DNA of 64,000 nt from Streptomyces sp. NRRL F-6676 (GTDB taxonomy: Bacteria > Actinomycetota > Actinomycetes > Streptomycetales > Streptomycetaceae), in NCBI RefSeq assembly GCF_000725625.1, contig NZ_JOHS01000001.1:310001-374000 (forward strand), read 5' to 3'. A model generated the notes under the pieces. It did not search any database and was not told the DNA's origin. It worked only from the letters and a program-made list of their open reading frames with translations. Made by a program: the position numbers and the translations under genes. Shown piece after piece: positions 1 through 8,576 of the stretch; within the stretch, counting starts at the first letter, position 1, and each line of letters begins with the position of its first letter.

Positions 1-2473
1 GGTCGAGGGACCGGGTGGAGCCGAGGTCCACCCGGATCCACTGGTCGTCCTCGTAGGCGGAGGACCAGCGAGTGCCCGGGTCGCCGTCGGTGGCGTGCGA
101 GGCCGGATGGCCGGACTCCGCGGTGGAGGCCTTCGCCTCCCGGCGCAGGGCGAGGTCGGTGCCGGGATCCTCGCTGTCGATCACCCCGAGGGACCACAAC
201 GAGGTGCCCCAACTGGTCGCGCGGACACCGCACTTGAGACGGACGTACCGTGCGCTCTGCCGGTCGAGGTTCTCGATCTGGAGGCTCGCGTCACCGTTGC
301 TGAAGGGCAGCGGCACCGCACCGTTGTCGACCGACTTCACGTCCGTCCAGTCCGAGCCGTCCGGCGAGACCTGCACGACGAACGTCTTCGCGTACCCCCG
401 CTCCCAGGTCAGGTCCACCCGGTCGAAGGCCTGCGTGGAGCCGAGGTCCACCCGGATCCACTGGTCGTCCTCGTAGGCCGAGGACCAGCGGGTGCCCGGG
501 TCGCCGTCGGTGGCGTTGGCCGCCCCGTGGTCGTCCTGGTCGGTGCTGGAGGCCTCGGCGGGCGCGTGCAGCGCGAGGTCGGTGCCCGGCCGTGCGCTGT
601 CGCCGACGGCGAGCGTCCACAGCGAGCTGCCCCAGGAGGTCGCCCGGGTCAGGCACTTGATGCGGACGTGCCGGGCCTGCTGCCGCGCGAAGGTCACCGT
701 CTGTGTGAAGGAGTCGTCGCTCGCGGTGAACGGCAGCGGCACGCCGTACTCGTAGCCGAACTGGCGCATGCCGAAGCGGACGGTGCGCCGGTCGCTCTCC
801 CGGCCGCCCGCCGACGCGGTGAGCGTCAGGTCGTACAGGTGCGCCTCGCCCAGGCCGTTGGGCCACCACAGCTTCGGGTCGCGCAGCCGCAGCTGGTGGA
901 AGGCGTCCGGCGCGAAGACGACGTCCAGGCTCTCGCCGGCCTTCACGGTGACCGTCTTCGACACCCGCACTCCCTGGAAGGCCGCGGTCACCGTCGTCCG
1001 CTGGTCGGCGGAGTCGGCGTTGCGGACCGGGACGACCACGGTCACCTCGGCGACCGACAGGTCCGGCAGGCCGGGCAGCACGGTGTCCACGCGCGGGTCG
1101 CCGAGGACGAGGTGCCCGGTCGCCCGCAGCCGGACGTGGTTCCAGATGCCCGCCGCGCGGTCGCGGACCGCCGGCATCCAGTCCCAGCCCGAAGCCGCCA
1201 GGTAGGTGGGCGAGTTGAGGTTCATCTGGGCCGCGCCCGCGTCGACCCAGGCGCTCCCGTCGGGGCCCTTGTCGCCGGGGCTGCCGGGAACGGGCATGGG
1301 CGTGATCTTCACCGCGAGGGCGTTCTCACCGTGCGCCGCGAGCAGCGAGGTGACGTCGAACGTGGCGCGGGCGAAGGGGTAGGTCAGATCGCCGGCCCGC
1401 TTGCCGTTGAGCCAGACGTCGGCCTTGTGGTTGACGCCGTCGAACTCCAGCCACACATGCCGGCCGGAGCCGGTGCGCAGGCCCTGCGGCAGCGCGAAGT
1501 CCCGCTTGTACCACCAGGAGTGGCGCGACAGCGCCTCCGGGACGTGCAGGTTGTTCAGTCCCGACACCGGGTCGGGGAGCTTGCCCTGCTCGACGAGGGA
1601 GGCCAGCACGGTGCCGGGGACGGTGGCCGGCAGCCAGCCGCTGGTGTCGACGGACGTCTTCGACAGCGCCGCGCCCTCGCCGTCGGCCCAGTCGTCCATG
1701 GTGAGCCGCCAGCCCGACTCCAGGGGCACGCTGCCGTCGTGGGCGACCTCGAGACGCGGCGCCTTCCCGTGGTGGGTGCCCCAGTCGGTCCAGCCGGTGG
1801 CCGCCGGACGGTGGCCCTCGGCGGTGCCGTACACCTCGAAGCCGTTGAGGCCGAGCGGCAGCGGGCTGGAGCGCTTCTGCGAGGTCATGCGCACCCAGCG
1901 CGCCCGCGTCGGCCGCGGCAGCTGGATGTTCACCACACCGCCGGTGCCCGCCGTGGTGCGGTACGCGGTGGTCCAGGACTTGTTGTCGAGCGAGGTCTCC
2001 ACCGCGAAGACCAGCGCGTAGCTGGACTGCACCTCCTTGCCGGTGGTGCCGCTGTGCGGGTTGCCCTCGGCGGGCGGTGTGAACACCGGCGTCGAGGCGT
2101 CCGCCTCGAAGGTCAGCCGGACATCGGTGACCTCGCAGGCGGACTGGAGGTCGACGGCGATCCACTGCGGGTCGCCGTCCTCGGCACGCCAGCCGCTGCC
2201 CCCGACGCCGGGGGAGGAGAGCCGGTCGACGACGAAGGAGCCGACGGTGGGGGCGTAGGCCGTCGAGGAGGCGGTGACGGGCCGGTAGAGCGCCAGCTCA
2301 CCGGGGGAGGAGGAACCACGGGAGGGGGAGCCCTCGGGAGCGCCGGTGGGGGCGGCGGCAGCGGTCGACACGGGGAGAACGGCTCCGAGGCCGAAGCCGG
2401 CCAGCAGGGTGGTGCCCGTGGTGACGACGGTCCGTCGCGAGGGAAGGCGCGACGGACCCGACTGATCTGTCAT
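1..2473 (-). CDS. Secreted GH2-family glycosidase with F5/8 type C (discoidin) domains, 3' end outside window
   Basis: About 824 residues are visible; the reading frame runs off the left edge, so the C-terminus is missing. The protein starts with a twin-arginine signal (PSRRTVVTTG, then a hydrophobic stretch ending STAAAA), so it is probably Tat-exported. A first discoidin-like domain covers roughly residues 70-210. A GH2 sugar-binding and Ig-like part follows, with the motifs WWYKRDF, GVNHKADVWLNG, GWDWMPAVRDRAAGIW and LWWPNGLGE, as in exo-beta-glucosaminidase/endo-mannosidase relatives (CsxA type). After FGMRQFGYEY come two further discoidin-like repeats, each containing the WSSAYEDDQWIRVDLGST motif. 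The catalytic Glu residues would lie in the missing part, so substrate (chitosan oligomers, mannosides or galactosides) cannot be fixed. The ATG at 2473 was chosen because it directly precedes the Tat signal. A LacI-type palindrome lies 71 bp upstream. Confidence 0.85.
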   Translation of the reverse strand, partial: MTDQSGPSRLPSRRTVVTTGTTLLAGFGLGAVLPVSTAAAAPTGAPEGSPSRGSSSPGELALYRPVTASSTAYAPTVGSFVVDRLSSPGVGGSGWRAEDGDPQWIAVDLQSACEVTDVRLTFEADASTPVFTPPAEGNPHSGTTGKEVQSSYALVFAVETSLDNKSWTTAYRTTAGTGGVVNIQLPRPTRARWVRMTSQKRSSPLPLGLNGFEVYGTAEGHRPAATGWTDWGTHHGKAPRLEVAHDGSVPLESGWRLTMDDWADGEGAALSKTSVDTSGWLPATVPGTVLASLVEQGKLPDPVSGLNNLHVPEALSRHSWWYKRDFALPQGLRTGSGRHVWLEFDGVNHKADVWLNGKRAGDLTYPFARATFDVTSLLAAHGENALAVKITPMPVPGSPGDKGPDGSAWVDAGAAQMNLNSPTYLAASGWDWMPAVRDRAAGIWNHVRLRATGHLVLGDPRVDTVLPGLPDLSVAEVTVVVPVRNADSADQRTTVTAAFQGVRVSKTVTVKAGESLDVVFAPDAFHQLRLRDPKLWWPNGLGEAHLYDLTLTASAGGRESDRRTVRFGMRQFGYEYGVPLPFTASDDSFTQTVTFARQQARHVRIKCLTRATSWGSSLWTLAVGDSARPGTDLALHAPAEASSTDQDDHGAANATDGDPGTRWSSAYEDDQWIRVDLGSTQAFDRVDLTWERGYAKTFVVQVSPDGSDWTDVKSVDNGAVPLPFSNGDASLQIENLDRQSARYVRLKCGVRATSWGTSLWSLGVIDSEDPGTDLALRREAKASTAESGHPASHATDGDPGTRWSSAYEDDQWIRVDLGSTRSLD
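15..517. repeat. Direct repeat of about 82 bp, 420 bp apart, inside the GH2 gene
   Basis: Positions about 15-97 and 435-517 are almost identical and exactly 420 bp apart. Both encode the same discoidin-domain segment (WSSAYEDDQWIRVDLGST) on the minus strand. This shows a recent duplication or gene conversion of a carbohydrate-binding repeat within the gene. Confidence 0.85.
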
Positions 2474-2543
2474 GGATGTGACGTCCCATCGAAAAAACGG
2501 CGCAGGCCGGACCGGCTCCGCACCTGTGCCGTGCGGGTCGGTA

Positions 2544-2557
2544 TGACAACGTTGCCA
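2544..2557. promoter_or_regulatory. LacI-family-like operator upstream of the GH2 gene
   Basis: TGACAACGTTGCCA is a near-perfect palindrome with a central CG, the typical shape of LacI-family sugar-regulator sites in Streptomyces. It lies 71 bp upstream of the glycosidase start and points to sugar-inducible control. No LacI gene is in the window. Confidence 0.55.
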
Positions 2558-2559
2558 AA

Positions 2560-3250
2560 GGCTGTGTCGTGCGGCGACTTCTGTCAACCCCCGGTGCGGA
2601 GAACGCTTCTCGGGGCGTGGGTGCCGTGCCCGGGACGGGAGAGGGGACGTGGTTGCGGGAGCGAAGGGTGAGCGCCGTGGGCGGAGCGCCCGGGCCGGGC
2701 GATCGGGGCGGGCCGTGCCTCCGTGGCGCGACTCGTCGCGCGTCCCGGCGGCGCGCACGGCGGGACGGGGCGCGGCCGGTATGCCCTCGCGCCCCTGTCG
2801 CGCTTCCTCGCGCCGGGTCCGTCGGGGACGTCCCCGCCCGGCGGTCCGTTCCTCCAGTACGGGCACCGACGCGGGCACGGGGGGCGGGTCATGGGGACAT
2901 CACCAGGCGGAACAGGGGCGCGGCGGCGCCGCGGGCCGGTCGCGGCCCCGGCGACGCCGTGCGTGCTGACGGTCGTCCTGATGGCTCGGGCCTGGCTCGG
3001 CGTGCGTCGGCCGCGGCTCTCCGGGCTCCGCGCCCGCGGCTTTGTCCTGGCCGCCGTGACCGGCCTGTCGTGGGGACCCGCGGCTGACCCCGGGGGCGTC
3101 GCCGAGCGCCCGCGGCGGACGGCGGACGAGCGTGTCGACACGGTGCGGGTGCAATGGCCCCGGGCGGGGCCTGCGGGTGCTGCCGTACGCCCCTTCGGCG
3201 GCGGCTCACGGCACCCGCCGGCGCGGGTCTGCCGGCCGGGCCGGACGCCG
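2560..3250. other. Gene-free GC-rich stretch
   Basis: About 690 bp between the GH2 promoter and the Lrp gene. Open frames exist on both strands, but their products are Arg/Pro/Gly-rich, lack recognisable domains and have no convincing ribosome binding sites. I see no gene, RNA or repeat here that I can support. Confidence 0.5.
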
Positions 3251-3760
3251 CTACCGCTGCCGGCGCGGCCGTCGTGCCGGGTCGGGGTCCGGGCCGGTGG
3301 CCGGCTGGATGACGCGGGAGCGTACGTGCTCGTACGCGAGGGTCGTCTGTACGTCGGCCACCTCGCGCCGTTCCGTGAGCCGGTCGATGACGAAGGCGTA
3401 CACGCTGTTCACGTCCGGGACGGCGATGTGCAGGAGGAAGTCGTGGGGACCGGAGGTGACGAACATGGCGATGACCTCCGGCAGTTGGTGCGCCCACTCC
3501 CGGAAGCCCTCGATGACGGCCCGGGCCGGCGGGCGGATGCGCACGGAGATCAGCGCCTGCACGGGCCGGCCCACCGCCTCGAGGTCCAGCGCGGCGTGAT
3601 AGCCGGTGATCAGGCCGCGCTCCCGCAGCAGCCGTACCCGCTCCAGCGACGTCGACGGCGAGATGCCCGTCTTCGCGGCCAGGTCCCGGTTGGTCTGCCG
3701 TGCATCGTTCTGTAGCTCCCGCAAAAGCGCCAGGTCGACCGCATCAAGTCCCGCATTCAT
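3251..3760 (-). CDS. Lrp/AsnC family transcriptional regulator
   Basis: 169-residue one-component regulator. The N-terminal winged HTH (residues about 3-60, LDAVDLALLRELQNDARQTN, then a recognition helix around SPSTSLERVRLL) is followed by an RAM/Lrp ligand-binding domain (residues about 65-150, with the conserved HDFLLHIAVPD). The ATG at 3760 is preceded by a GAGG element; a GTG 15 bp further upstream is possible but overlaps that site. It is divergent from an EamA transporter across only 66 bp, the usual layout of an Lrp regulator controlling an amino-acid or metabolite exporter. The C-terminal tail (DPDPARRPRRQR) is basic and probably unstructured. The effector is unknown. Confidence 0.9.
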   Translation of the reverse strand: MNAGLDAVDLALLRELQNDARQTNRDLAAKTGISPSTSLERVRLLRERGLITGYHAALDLEAVGRPVQALISVRIRPPARAVIEGFREWAHQLPEVIAMFVTSGPHDFLLHIAVPDVNSVYAFVIDRLTERREVADVQTTLAYEHVRSRVIQPATGPDPDPARRPRRQR

Positions 3761-3826
3761 ATGCTTGTGCCTCACGAAGTTCGGTGGTGCGTCACTCTTC
3801 TCAAACCAATATCTAGCCTACGGGGC

Positions 3827-4939
3827 ATGAGGCAACAGAAGTACGGATTCTCCGGCGGCGCCGGACTGGTGCTCGGGGCGGCGCTGCTGTGGGGCACGGT
3901 CGGCCCCGCGCAGGCCCTGGCGGGCGCCGTCATGAGCCCCGCCGCGCTCGGCGGCTGGCGGCTCGTGGTCGGCGGCACGGTGCTCGCGCTGTTCTGCCGG
4001 CGTCACCTGCGCGGGCTCCGCCCGGCGCTGCGGCAGGGGCTGGTCCGCCCGCTGCTGGTGTGCGCGCTGGCGACCGGCGTCTTCCAGGCGGCCTTCCTCT
4101 ACGCCGCCGCCCGCACCGGCGCCGCACTCGCCACGGTCGTCGCGCTGGGCGTCGGCCCCGTCGCCACCGGGCTGATCGCCCGGTTCGTGACCGGTGAGCT
4201 CCTCACCCGCACCTGGCTGATCTCCACCAGTGCGGCGGTACTGGGCTGCGCGCTGCTGTTCGTGCCGGACGGCGCCGGGCCCGACGTGCTGGGGCTGCTG
4301 ACCGCCGCGGCGTCGGGTGTCTGCTACGGCCTGTACACCGTGTACGCCCGGCGGCTCGCCACCGACCATCCGGGCATGCATCTGCCGACGGTGTCCGCGC
4401 TCGCCCTGCTGCTGGGGTCCGTGCCGCTGCTGCCCTGGATGGCCGGCTCGGTGTCCGCCCTCGCACAGCCGGCCGCGCTGGGCCTGATCGCCTGGCTGGG
4501 GCTGGCCGCCACCGCCCTGGCGTACTGGCTGTTCTCCGCCGGACTGCGCTCCACCACCGCGGCCGCCGTCGGCACGCTGAGCCTCGCCGAACCCCTCGCG
4601 GCGTCCGTCCTGGGCGTCTTCGCCCTGCACGAACACCTGACGGCGCCGGCCGCGGCCGGAAGCCTGCTGATACTGGGCGGCCTGGTCGCGGCGTGCGTCC
4701 CCACCGGGGCGCCGGCGACGCCGAAGCGGCGGGATCCGGTGACGGTCCGGGCACGCCGGGACCCGCAGGCCCGGACCCCCGTCGCGACGCGCCGCGCCTC
4801 GCGGCGGATTGAGGCTCCGGCCGCGCCACGCCCGGAGTCCGGGACGCCCCGGCTCCCGGCTCCGAGCCACCCGGAGCCCCAGAGGCCGCGGCTCCCCGAT
4901 GCGGTGCCCCCGGCACCGCAGGAGAGCGGCGCACACTGA
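3827..4939 (+). CDS. EamA/DMT-family transporter
   Basis: 370-residue membrane protein of the drug/metabolite transporter superfamily. The first about 290 residues contain some ten hydrophobic segments in two EamA repeats; the second repeat includes LSLAEPLAASVLGVFALHE, a very typical EamA segment. The ATG at 3827 gives MRQQKYGFSG immediately before the first membrane helix; longer upstream readings would add a non-conserved extension into the regulatory region. The last about 75 residues are rich in Arg, Pro and Ala, outside the membrane domain and unusual in length for the family. It probably exports an amino acid or similar small molecule under control of the divergent Lrp regulator. The substrate is not identifiable. 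Confidence 0.88.
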   Translation: MRQQKYGFSGGAGLVLGAALLWGTVGPAQALAGAVMSPAALGGWRLVVGGTVLALFCRRHLRGLRPALRQGLVRPLLVCALATGVFQAAFLYAAARTGAALATVVALGVGPVATGLIARFVTGELLTRTWLISTSAAVLGCALLFVPDGAGPDVLGLLTAAASGVCYGLYTVYARRLATDHPGMHLPTVSALALLLGSVPLLPWMAGSVSALAQPAALGLIAWLGLAATALAYWLFSAGLRSTTAAAVGTLSLAEPLAASVLGVFALHEHLTAPAAAGSLLILGGLVAACVPTGAPATPKRRDPVTVRARRDPQARTPVATRRASRRIEAPAAPRPESGTPRLPAPSHPEPQRPRLPDAVPPAPQESGAH

Positions 4940-5028
4940 GCCCACCGTCATGTGGGGCGCGGCGCACGTGACGGTGGGGCCCGGGTGGCGGCCCCCCAGG
5001 GAGTCCGGGCGGCCCCCGGAGGCCCGGA

Positions 5029-5118
5029 CGGCCTCGGAGGGCCAGGCGGCCTCGGAGGGCCAGGCGGCCTCGGAGGGCCAGGCGGCCTCGGAGGGCCAGG
5101 CGGCCTCGGAGGGCCAGG
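5029..5118. repeat. Five exact tandem copies of an 18-bp unit
   Basis: The unit CGGCCTCGGAGGGCCAGG occurs five times without a mismatch (5029-5046, 5047-5064, 5065-5082, 5083-5100, 5101-5118), followed by shorter GGCCGCC/GGCTGCCC repeats to about 5180. It lies in the roughly 320-bp gap (4940-5257) between the EamA and MarR genes, which otherwise shows no gene. The unit is partly self-complementary and could fold, so it may end transcription between these convergent genes. Confidence 0.9.
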
Positions 5119-5257
5119 CGCAGCCCACCCGGCCGCCTGGCCGCCTGGCCGCTCGGCCGCCCGGCTGCCCGGCTGCCCGGAGGCTCCGGGGCGGTCCGGC
5201 CGTCCGGAGCCCCTGGGGGAGCAGCTCGCGCGCCCGATCAGCCGGAGGCCGGCCCCG

Positions 5258-5731
5258 TCAGCCCGTCGGCGTGCCGAACCGGTTGCGTTCGAGGGTGGCG
5301 CGGAGTCCCGCGAAGGCCTGTGCCGTGGCTGCCGCCCCGGGGCCGTCGAACGCGGTTCCGATCAGTTCGGCCAGGCTTTCGGTGACCGTCCGTTCCGCCG
5401 CGTCGACGAGCCGCGCGCCCTCGTCGGTCAGCACCAGCAGGGAGGAGCGACGGTCGGCCGGGTTCGGCTGTCGGACCACCCACCCCTGCTTCTCCAGCCG
5501 GTCCACGCTCTTGCTGGTCGCACCGATCCCGACGGCGAACGCGGCGGCGATGTCCGCCACCCGTGCCCCGGAGCGGTCGCGCAGAAACCGCAGGGTCTCG
5601 TACTGCGACGTCACGAGGGAGTGCGCGGTGCGGAGCCGGTCGTTGAGCTCGTTGTACAACCGCGTCTCGCAGCGGACCAGGTCGTCGAAGAAGCTGACCG
5701 GGTCGAACGGGCCGCTTGATTTATATGCCAT
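5258..5731 (-). CDS. MarR family transcriptional regulator
   Basis: 157 residues, normal MarR length. A winged HTH spans residues about 40-110; ADIAAAFAVGIGATSKSVDRLEKQGWV is the helix-turn-recognition-helix region and NPADRRSSLLVLTDEG is the conserved wing. The start ATG at 5731 sits in the middle of an 18-bp perfect palindrome, so the protein very probably represses its own translation/transcription unit and the divergent esterase gene. The ligand is unknown; a substrate or product of the neighbouring hydrolase is a reasonable guess. Confidence 0.92.
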   Translation of the reverse strand: MAYKSSGPFDPVSFFDDLVRCETRLYNELNDRLRTAHSLVTSQYETLRFLRDRSGARVADIAAAFAVGIGATSKSVDRLEKQGWVVRQPNPADRRSSLLVLTDEGARLVDAAERTVTESLAELIGTAFDGPGAAATAQAFAGLRATLERNRFGTPTG

Positions 5732-5739
5732 GGCATATA
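5722..5739. promoter_or_regulatory. MarR operator palindrome overlapping the marR start codon
   Basis: TATATGCCATGGCATATA is a perfect 18-bp inverted repeat and strikingly AT-rich against its surroundings. It contains the start codon of the MarR gene (5729-5731) and lies 39 bp upstream of the divergent esterase, so one bound dimer could block both genes. Confidence 0.8.
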
Positions 5740-5777
5740 GTGTACTGGCAGCTACTTACGCAGGGGAGCACACCAGT

Positions 5778-6686
5778 ATGAGCAAGGAACAGCGTGTCCG
5801 GGTCGATGCCATGATGCGGCAGCCGCATCCCGAGGGCCCCGTCACGATCGAGGAGTTGCGGGCGGGGTTCCGGGCACTGATGGCCCGCATGAAGGTGCCC
5901 GACGCCATCCGCACGGAGCCCACGGAACTCGGCGGCCGGCCCGCACTGCGCGTCGAGCCGGACGAGGGGCCGCGCGCCGGAACGATTCTGTACTTCCACG
6001 GCGGCGCCTGGGTGTTCGGATCCCCGGAGACCGCGCTGTCGTTGACCGGGCACCTCGTCACCAAGACCGGCTTCGGGGCGTACTCGCTGGACTACCGGCT
6101 CGCCCCCGAACATCCGTTCCCGGCCGCGATCGAGGACACCCTGAGCGCCTACCGCGCCCTCCTCGACCGCGGCGAGGACCCCGCGGCGATCGTGTTCGCC
6201 GGGGACTCCGCGGGCGGCGGGCTCGCCGTCACCACGTGCCTCGCCGCCCGCGACGCGGGCCTGCCGATGCCCGCCGCCCTCCTCGCCTTCTCCCCGGGCC
6301 TGGACGCCACCCGGTCCGGCGAGAGCATGGACAGCAAGGCCGGCATCGACCCGGTCTTCACCCGCGCGGACTTCCAGCGCACCGGGGCCATGTACTTCGG
6401 CGACACCGACCCGCACCAGCCGCTGCTCAGCCCGGCCGTCCATGCCGACCTGACCGGCTTCCCGCCGATGCTGCTCCAGGTCGGCACCAACGAACTCCTG
6501 CTGGACGACTCCACGCGCCTGGCCTCCCGCGCGCGGGAGGCCGGAGTGGACGTCGTCCTGGACGTCACCGCCGACGTGCCGCACGTGTTCCAGTCGCTCG
6601 TCGGCGAACTGGACGAGGCGGAGGAGGCGTTGGACCGCGCGGCCCTCTTCCTCACCCAGCGCATCCGCGCCGGGGCACGCGCGTGA
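5778..6686 (+). CDS. Alpha/beta hydrolase, hormone-sensitive-lipase (family IV) type esterase
   Basis: 302-residue cytoplasmic carboxylesterase. The oxyanion motif HGGAW occurs at about residue 75, and the nucleophile elbow GDSAGG at about residue 145. The remaining triad residues are probably in LLLDDSTRL (Asp) and VPHVFQS (His). SLDYRLAPEHPFPAAIED is the signature of the HSL family. The ATG at 5778 follows a GGGGAG site. It is divergent from a MarR regulator with a shared palindromic operator, which suggests induction by an aromatic or ester compound. The natural ester substrate is unknown. Confidence 0.92.
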   Translation: MSKEQRVRVDAMMRQPHPEGPVTIEELRAGFRALMARMKVPDAIRTEPTELGGRPALRVEPDEGPRAGTILYFHGGAWVFGSPETALSLTGHLVTKTGFGAYSLDYRLAPEHPFPAAIEDTLSAYRALLDRGEDPAAIVFAGDSAGGGLAVTTCLAARDAGLPMPAALLAFSPGLDATRSGESMDSKAGIDPVFTRADFQRTGAMYFGDTDPHQPLLSPAVHADLTGFPPMLLQVGTNELLLDDSTRLASRAREAGVDVVLDVTADVPHVFQSLVGELDEAEEALDRAALFLTQRIRAGARA

Positions 6687-6734
6687 GCGCCTGCGCCGGC
6701 CGGCGTCACGCCACATCCGGGGAGTGACGCGGCG

Positions 6735-7562
6735 TCACTCCGCGAAGGGCGCCGCGAGCACCAGGTCCTCCACCGTCGGCACCGCGAAGCCGGGTATATG
6801 ACGGCGGCCGACCTCGGCGAAGGGGTGCATGAGCACCGACATGGGCTTGGTGCGGCACAGCGACAGCATGGTGTCGACCGCGTCCTGCTTGAAGCCCGCC
6901 CGGGGGAACGCGGCGAGGATCTCCTCCAGGGTGCCGGCCGGAATCCGGTCGATGCCGTTGCCGGAGAAGTCCGCCCCGGAACCGACCGAGACCATGGCGA
7001 TCTCGGGCCGCTTCCGGGCCGCGATGGCGACGTTCGTGTGCAGGGCGATCGCGTCCCACACCACCGCGACGCGGTCCTCCGGGACGCGCTGCCTCTCGAG
7101 GAACCGCTGCGCGGCGTCGGCGCCGTCGAGTTCGAAGCGCTCGGCCGGGGTCCGGTACGCCTCGACCAGCCCCAGGTCGTGCAGGACCGCGGCGAGAAAG
7201 GCGAGTTCGCGGTCGTAGTGGACACCGCGCTGGTCGAACAGCACGCAACTGAACAGATACGTACGCATGACGTGGTTGAAGAGGGTCTCGGAGGACGCCT
7301 CACGCGCGAACGCCGTCGCCCGCCGGGCCACTTCGCCACCGGGGATGCGAATCCCCGCCACGGACCTGGGCAGGGACCCGCCGCTCCCGGCGTCCGCCCA
7401 CCGCGCCCGCCCCGGAACCGCGGCGGCGGCCGGGGCGGACACGGCGGTGGCGAGCGCGGAGGTCACGCCGATCGCCGCGACGCCGACGCCACGCCCCAGC
7501 GCGGTGCGCCGGCTGACGGTCTTCTCCTCGGCGCCCTCGTTGCACTTGTCCTCGTGGAACAC
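6735..7562 (-). CDS. Tat-exported HD-domain protein
   Basis: 275 residues. The N-terminus has a twin-arginine motif (VSRRTALGRG) and a hydrophobic stretch ending SAPAAAA, so export is likely. An HD-type metal-binding core follows, with FNHVMRTY at about residue 98 and AAVLHDLGLVEAY at about residue 125, plus a further DAIALHTNVAI histidine segment, as in cyanamide-hydratase-like HD hydrolases. The GTG start at 7562 has a GAGG-type site; a later internal start would cut the Tat signal. It is convergent with the esterase and not obviously co-regulated with it. The reaction is unknown. Confidence 0.8.
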   Translation of the reverse strand: MFHEDKCNEGAEEKTVSRRTALGRGVGVAAIGVTSALATAVSAPAAAAVPGRARWADAGSGGSLPRSVAGIRIPGGEVARRATAFAREASSETLFNHVMRTYLFSCVLFDQRGVHYDRELAFLAAVLHDLGLVEAYRTPAERFELDGADAAQRFLERQRVPEDRVAVVWDAIALHTNVAIAARKRPEIAMVSVGSGADFSGNGIDRIPAGTLEEILAAFPRAGFKQDAVDTMLSLCRTKPMSVLMHPFAEVGRRHIPGFAVPTVEDLVLAAPFAE

Positions 7563-7707
7563 TCGAATGACCTCTTCCTCGGTGGCCGGGCGGTTGATGC
7601 CAGGAGCCTATGAACGGCACCGGGGACCCGACAGTGGCGAAAACGCCGAGGAACCACGCCTTCTCGCCAGCGCGTCGAGGTCATCGCGTGCGCCGGGACG
7701 GGGGACG

Positions 7708-8313
7708 TCAGCGCGGTACGTCGATGTGCCTGGCCAGGGCGGTCACGTGCAGGTCGCCGTTGTCGACCCACTCGGGGAACGCGAGCGTCCTGTGCGTGGT
7801 CGCGGCGGGCGGGGTGATCTCCAGGTACGACGCGTGCACGGCGTCGGGGGTCCCGGTGTTGAGGTGGGTCCAGGCGACGACCGCCTCCGCGCTCTCGCCG
7901 TCCTTCAGGACGAGGGTCTTGGTGCCGGGGTTGCCGGCGTACCAGGTGTCGCCCCAGTGGGTGTGCGTCGGCAGCGTGCGGTGGTGCGCGTCCTCGAGGC
8001 CGAGGCCGGGGAAGCCGCGCAGTGCGCACGTCGTGCCGCTGAGGTTGCGGAACGTGAGGTAGACGCCCTCGTGGTTCATGCCGCCGGCCAGTTGCCGGCC
8101 GAAGGTCGTCTTGAGGGCGGCGGGGGAGCAGGTCGGTATGGACGCCGTGCCGCTCCCGCTGCCGGCCGCCTCAGCGGCGCCCGCGCCGGCGAGCCCCAGT
8201 CCGGCGACGGCGGCCGCGGCGAGCAGCGCGCCGCCGAACCGGCGGCCGGTGCGGTGTGCCGCGGTGGGGTGGACGGCAGGGGTCTGGTCGGTGGTGGTCA
8301 GGTGCTCGGTCAC
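7708..8313 (-). CDS. Secreted DUF4232-type protein
   Basis: 201 residues. A basic N-terminus (HRTGRRFGG) is followed by a hydrophobic, Ala/Gly-rich signal peptide ending GAAEAAGS. The mature part carries the DUF4232 pattern common in Streptomyces exported proteins: two conserved cysteines in PTCSPAAL and TTCALRGFPG, HEGVYLTFRNLSG, and a C-terminal beta-strand region ending HIDVPR. The GTG at 8313 follows a GGAGAG site. The family has no established function. The neighbouring HD-domain protein is also exported, but they are separated by about 145 bp. Confidence 0.8.
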   Translation of the reverse strand: MTEHLTTTDQTPAVHPTAAHRTGRRFGGALLAAAAVAGLGLAGAGAAEAAGSGSGTASIPTCSPAALKTTFGRQLAGGMNHEGVYLTFRNLSGTTCALRGFPGLGLEDAHHRTLPTHTHWGDTWYAGNPGTKTLVLKDGESAEAVVAWTHLNTGTPDAVHASYLEITPPAATTHRTLAFPEWVDNGDLHVTALARHIDVPR

Positions 8314-8576
8314 AGCGATCGCTCTCCACTCGTGCTCGTGCCTGTGCTCGTGCGCGGCGGCAGGTGGGCCGAGTGCCCGCCCACGCGCCGTCCACGTGTG
8401 CCGTACATGAGGTTCGATGAGGGGACGCGGCAGAAAGTTCGCGGAAAAGCGGGACGCATTCTCCGCCGCCACGATCGGGGCCGGTGAGCCGGGAGGAGCC
8501 GGTGAGCCGGGAGGGCCGTACGCAGACCCCTGGGCCGCCTGGGACGCCTGGTCCGGCATACGCCGGTGCCCCGCGG

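Noticed and set aside
95..2671. An 858-codon plus-strand frame opposite the GH2 gene
   Set aside because: The minus strand has a Tat signal and GH2/discoidin motifs; the plus frame is Arg/Gly/Val-rich with no recognisable features.
2584..3141. A 185-codon minus-strand frame between the GH2 and Lrp genes
   Set aside because: Arg/Pro-rich composition, no domain, no ribosome binding site; judged non-coding.
5029..5118. CRISPR-like regular repeats
   Set aside because: The copies are directly adjacent 18-bp units with no spacers and there are no cas genes; it is a simple tandem repeat.
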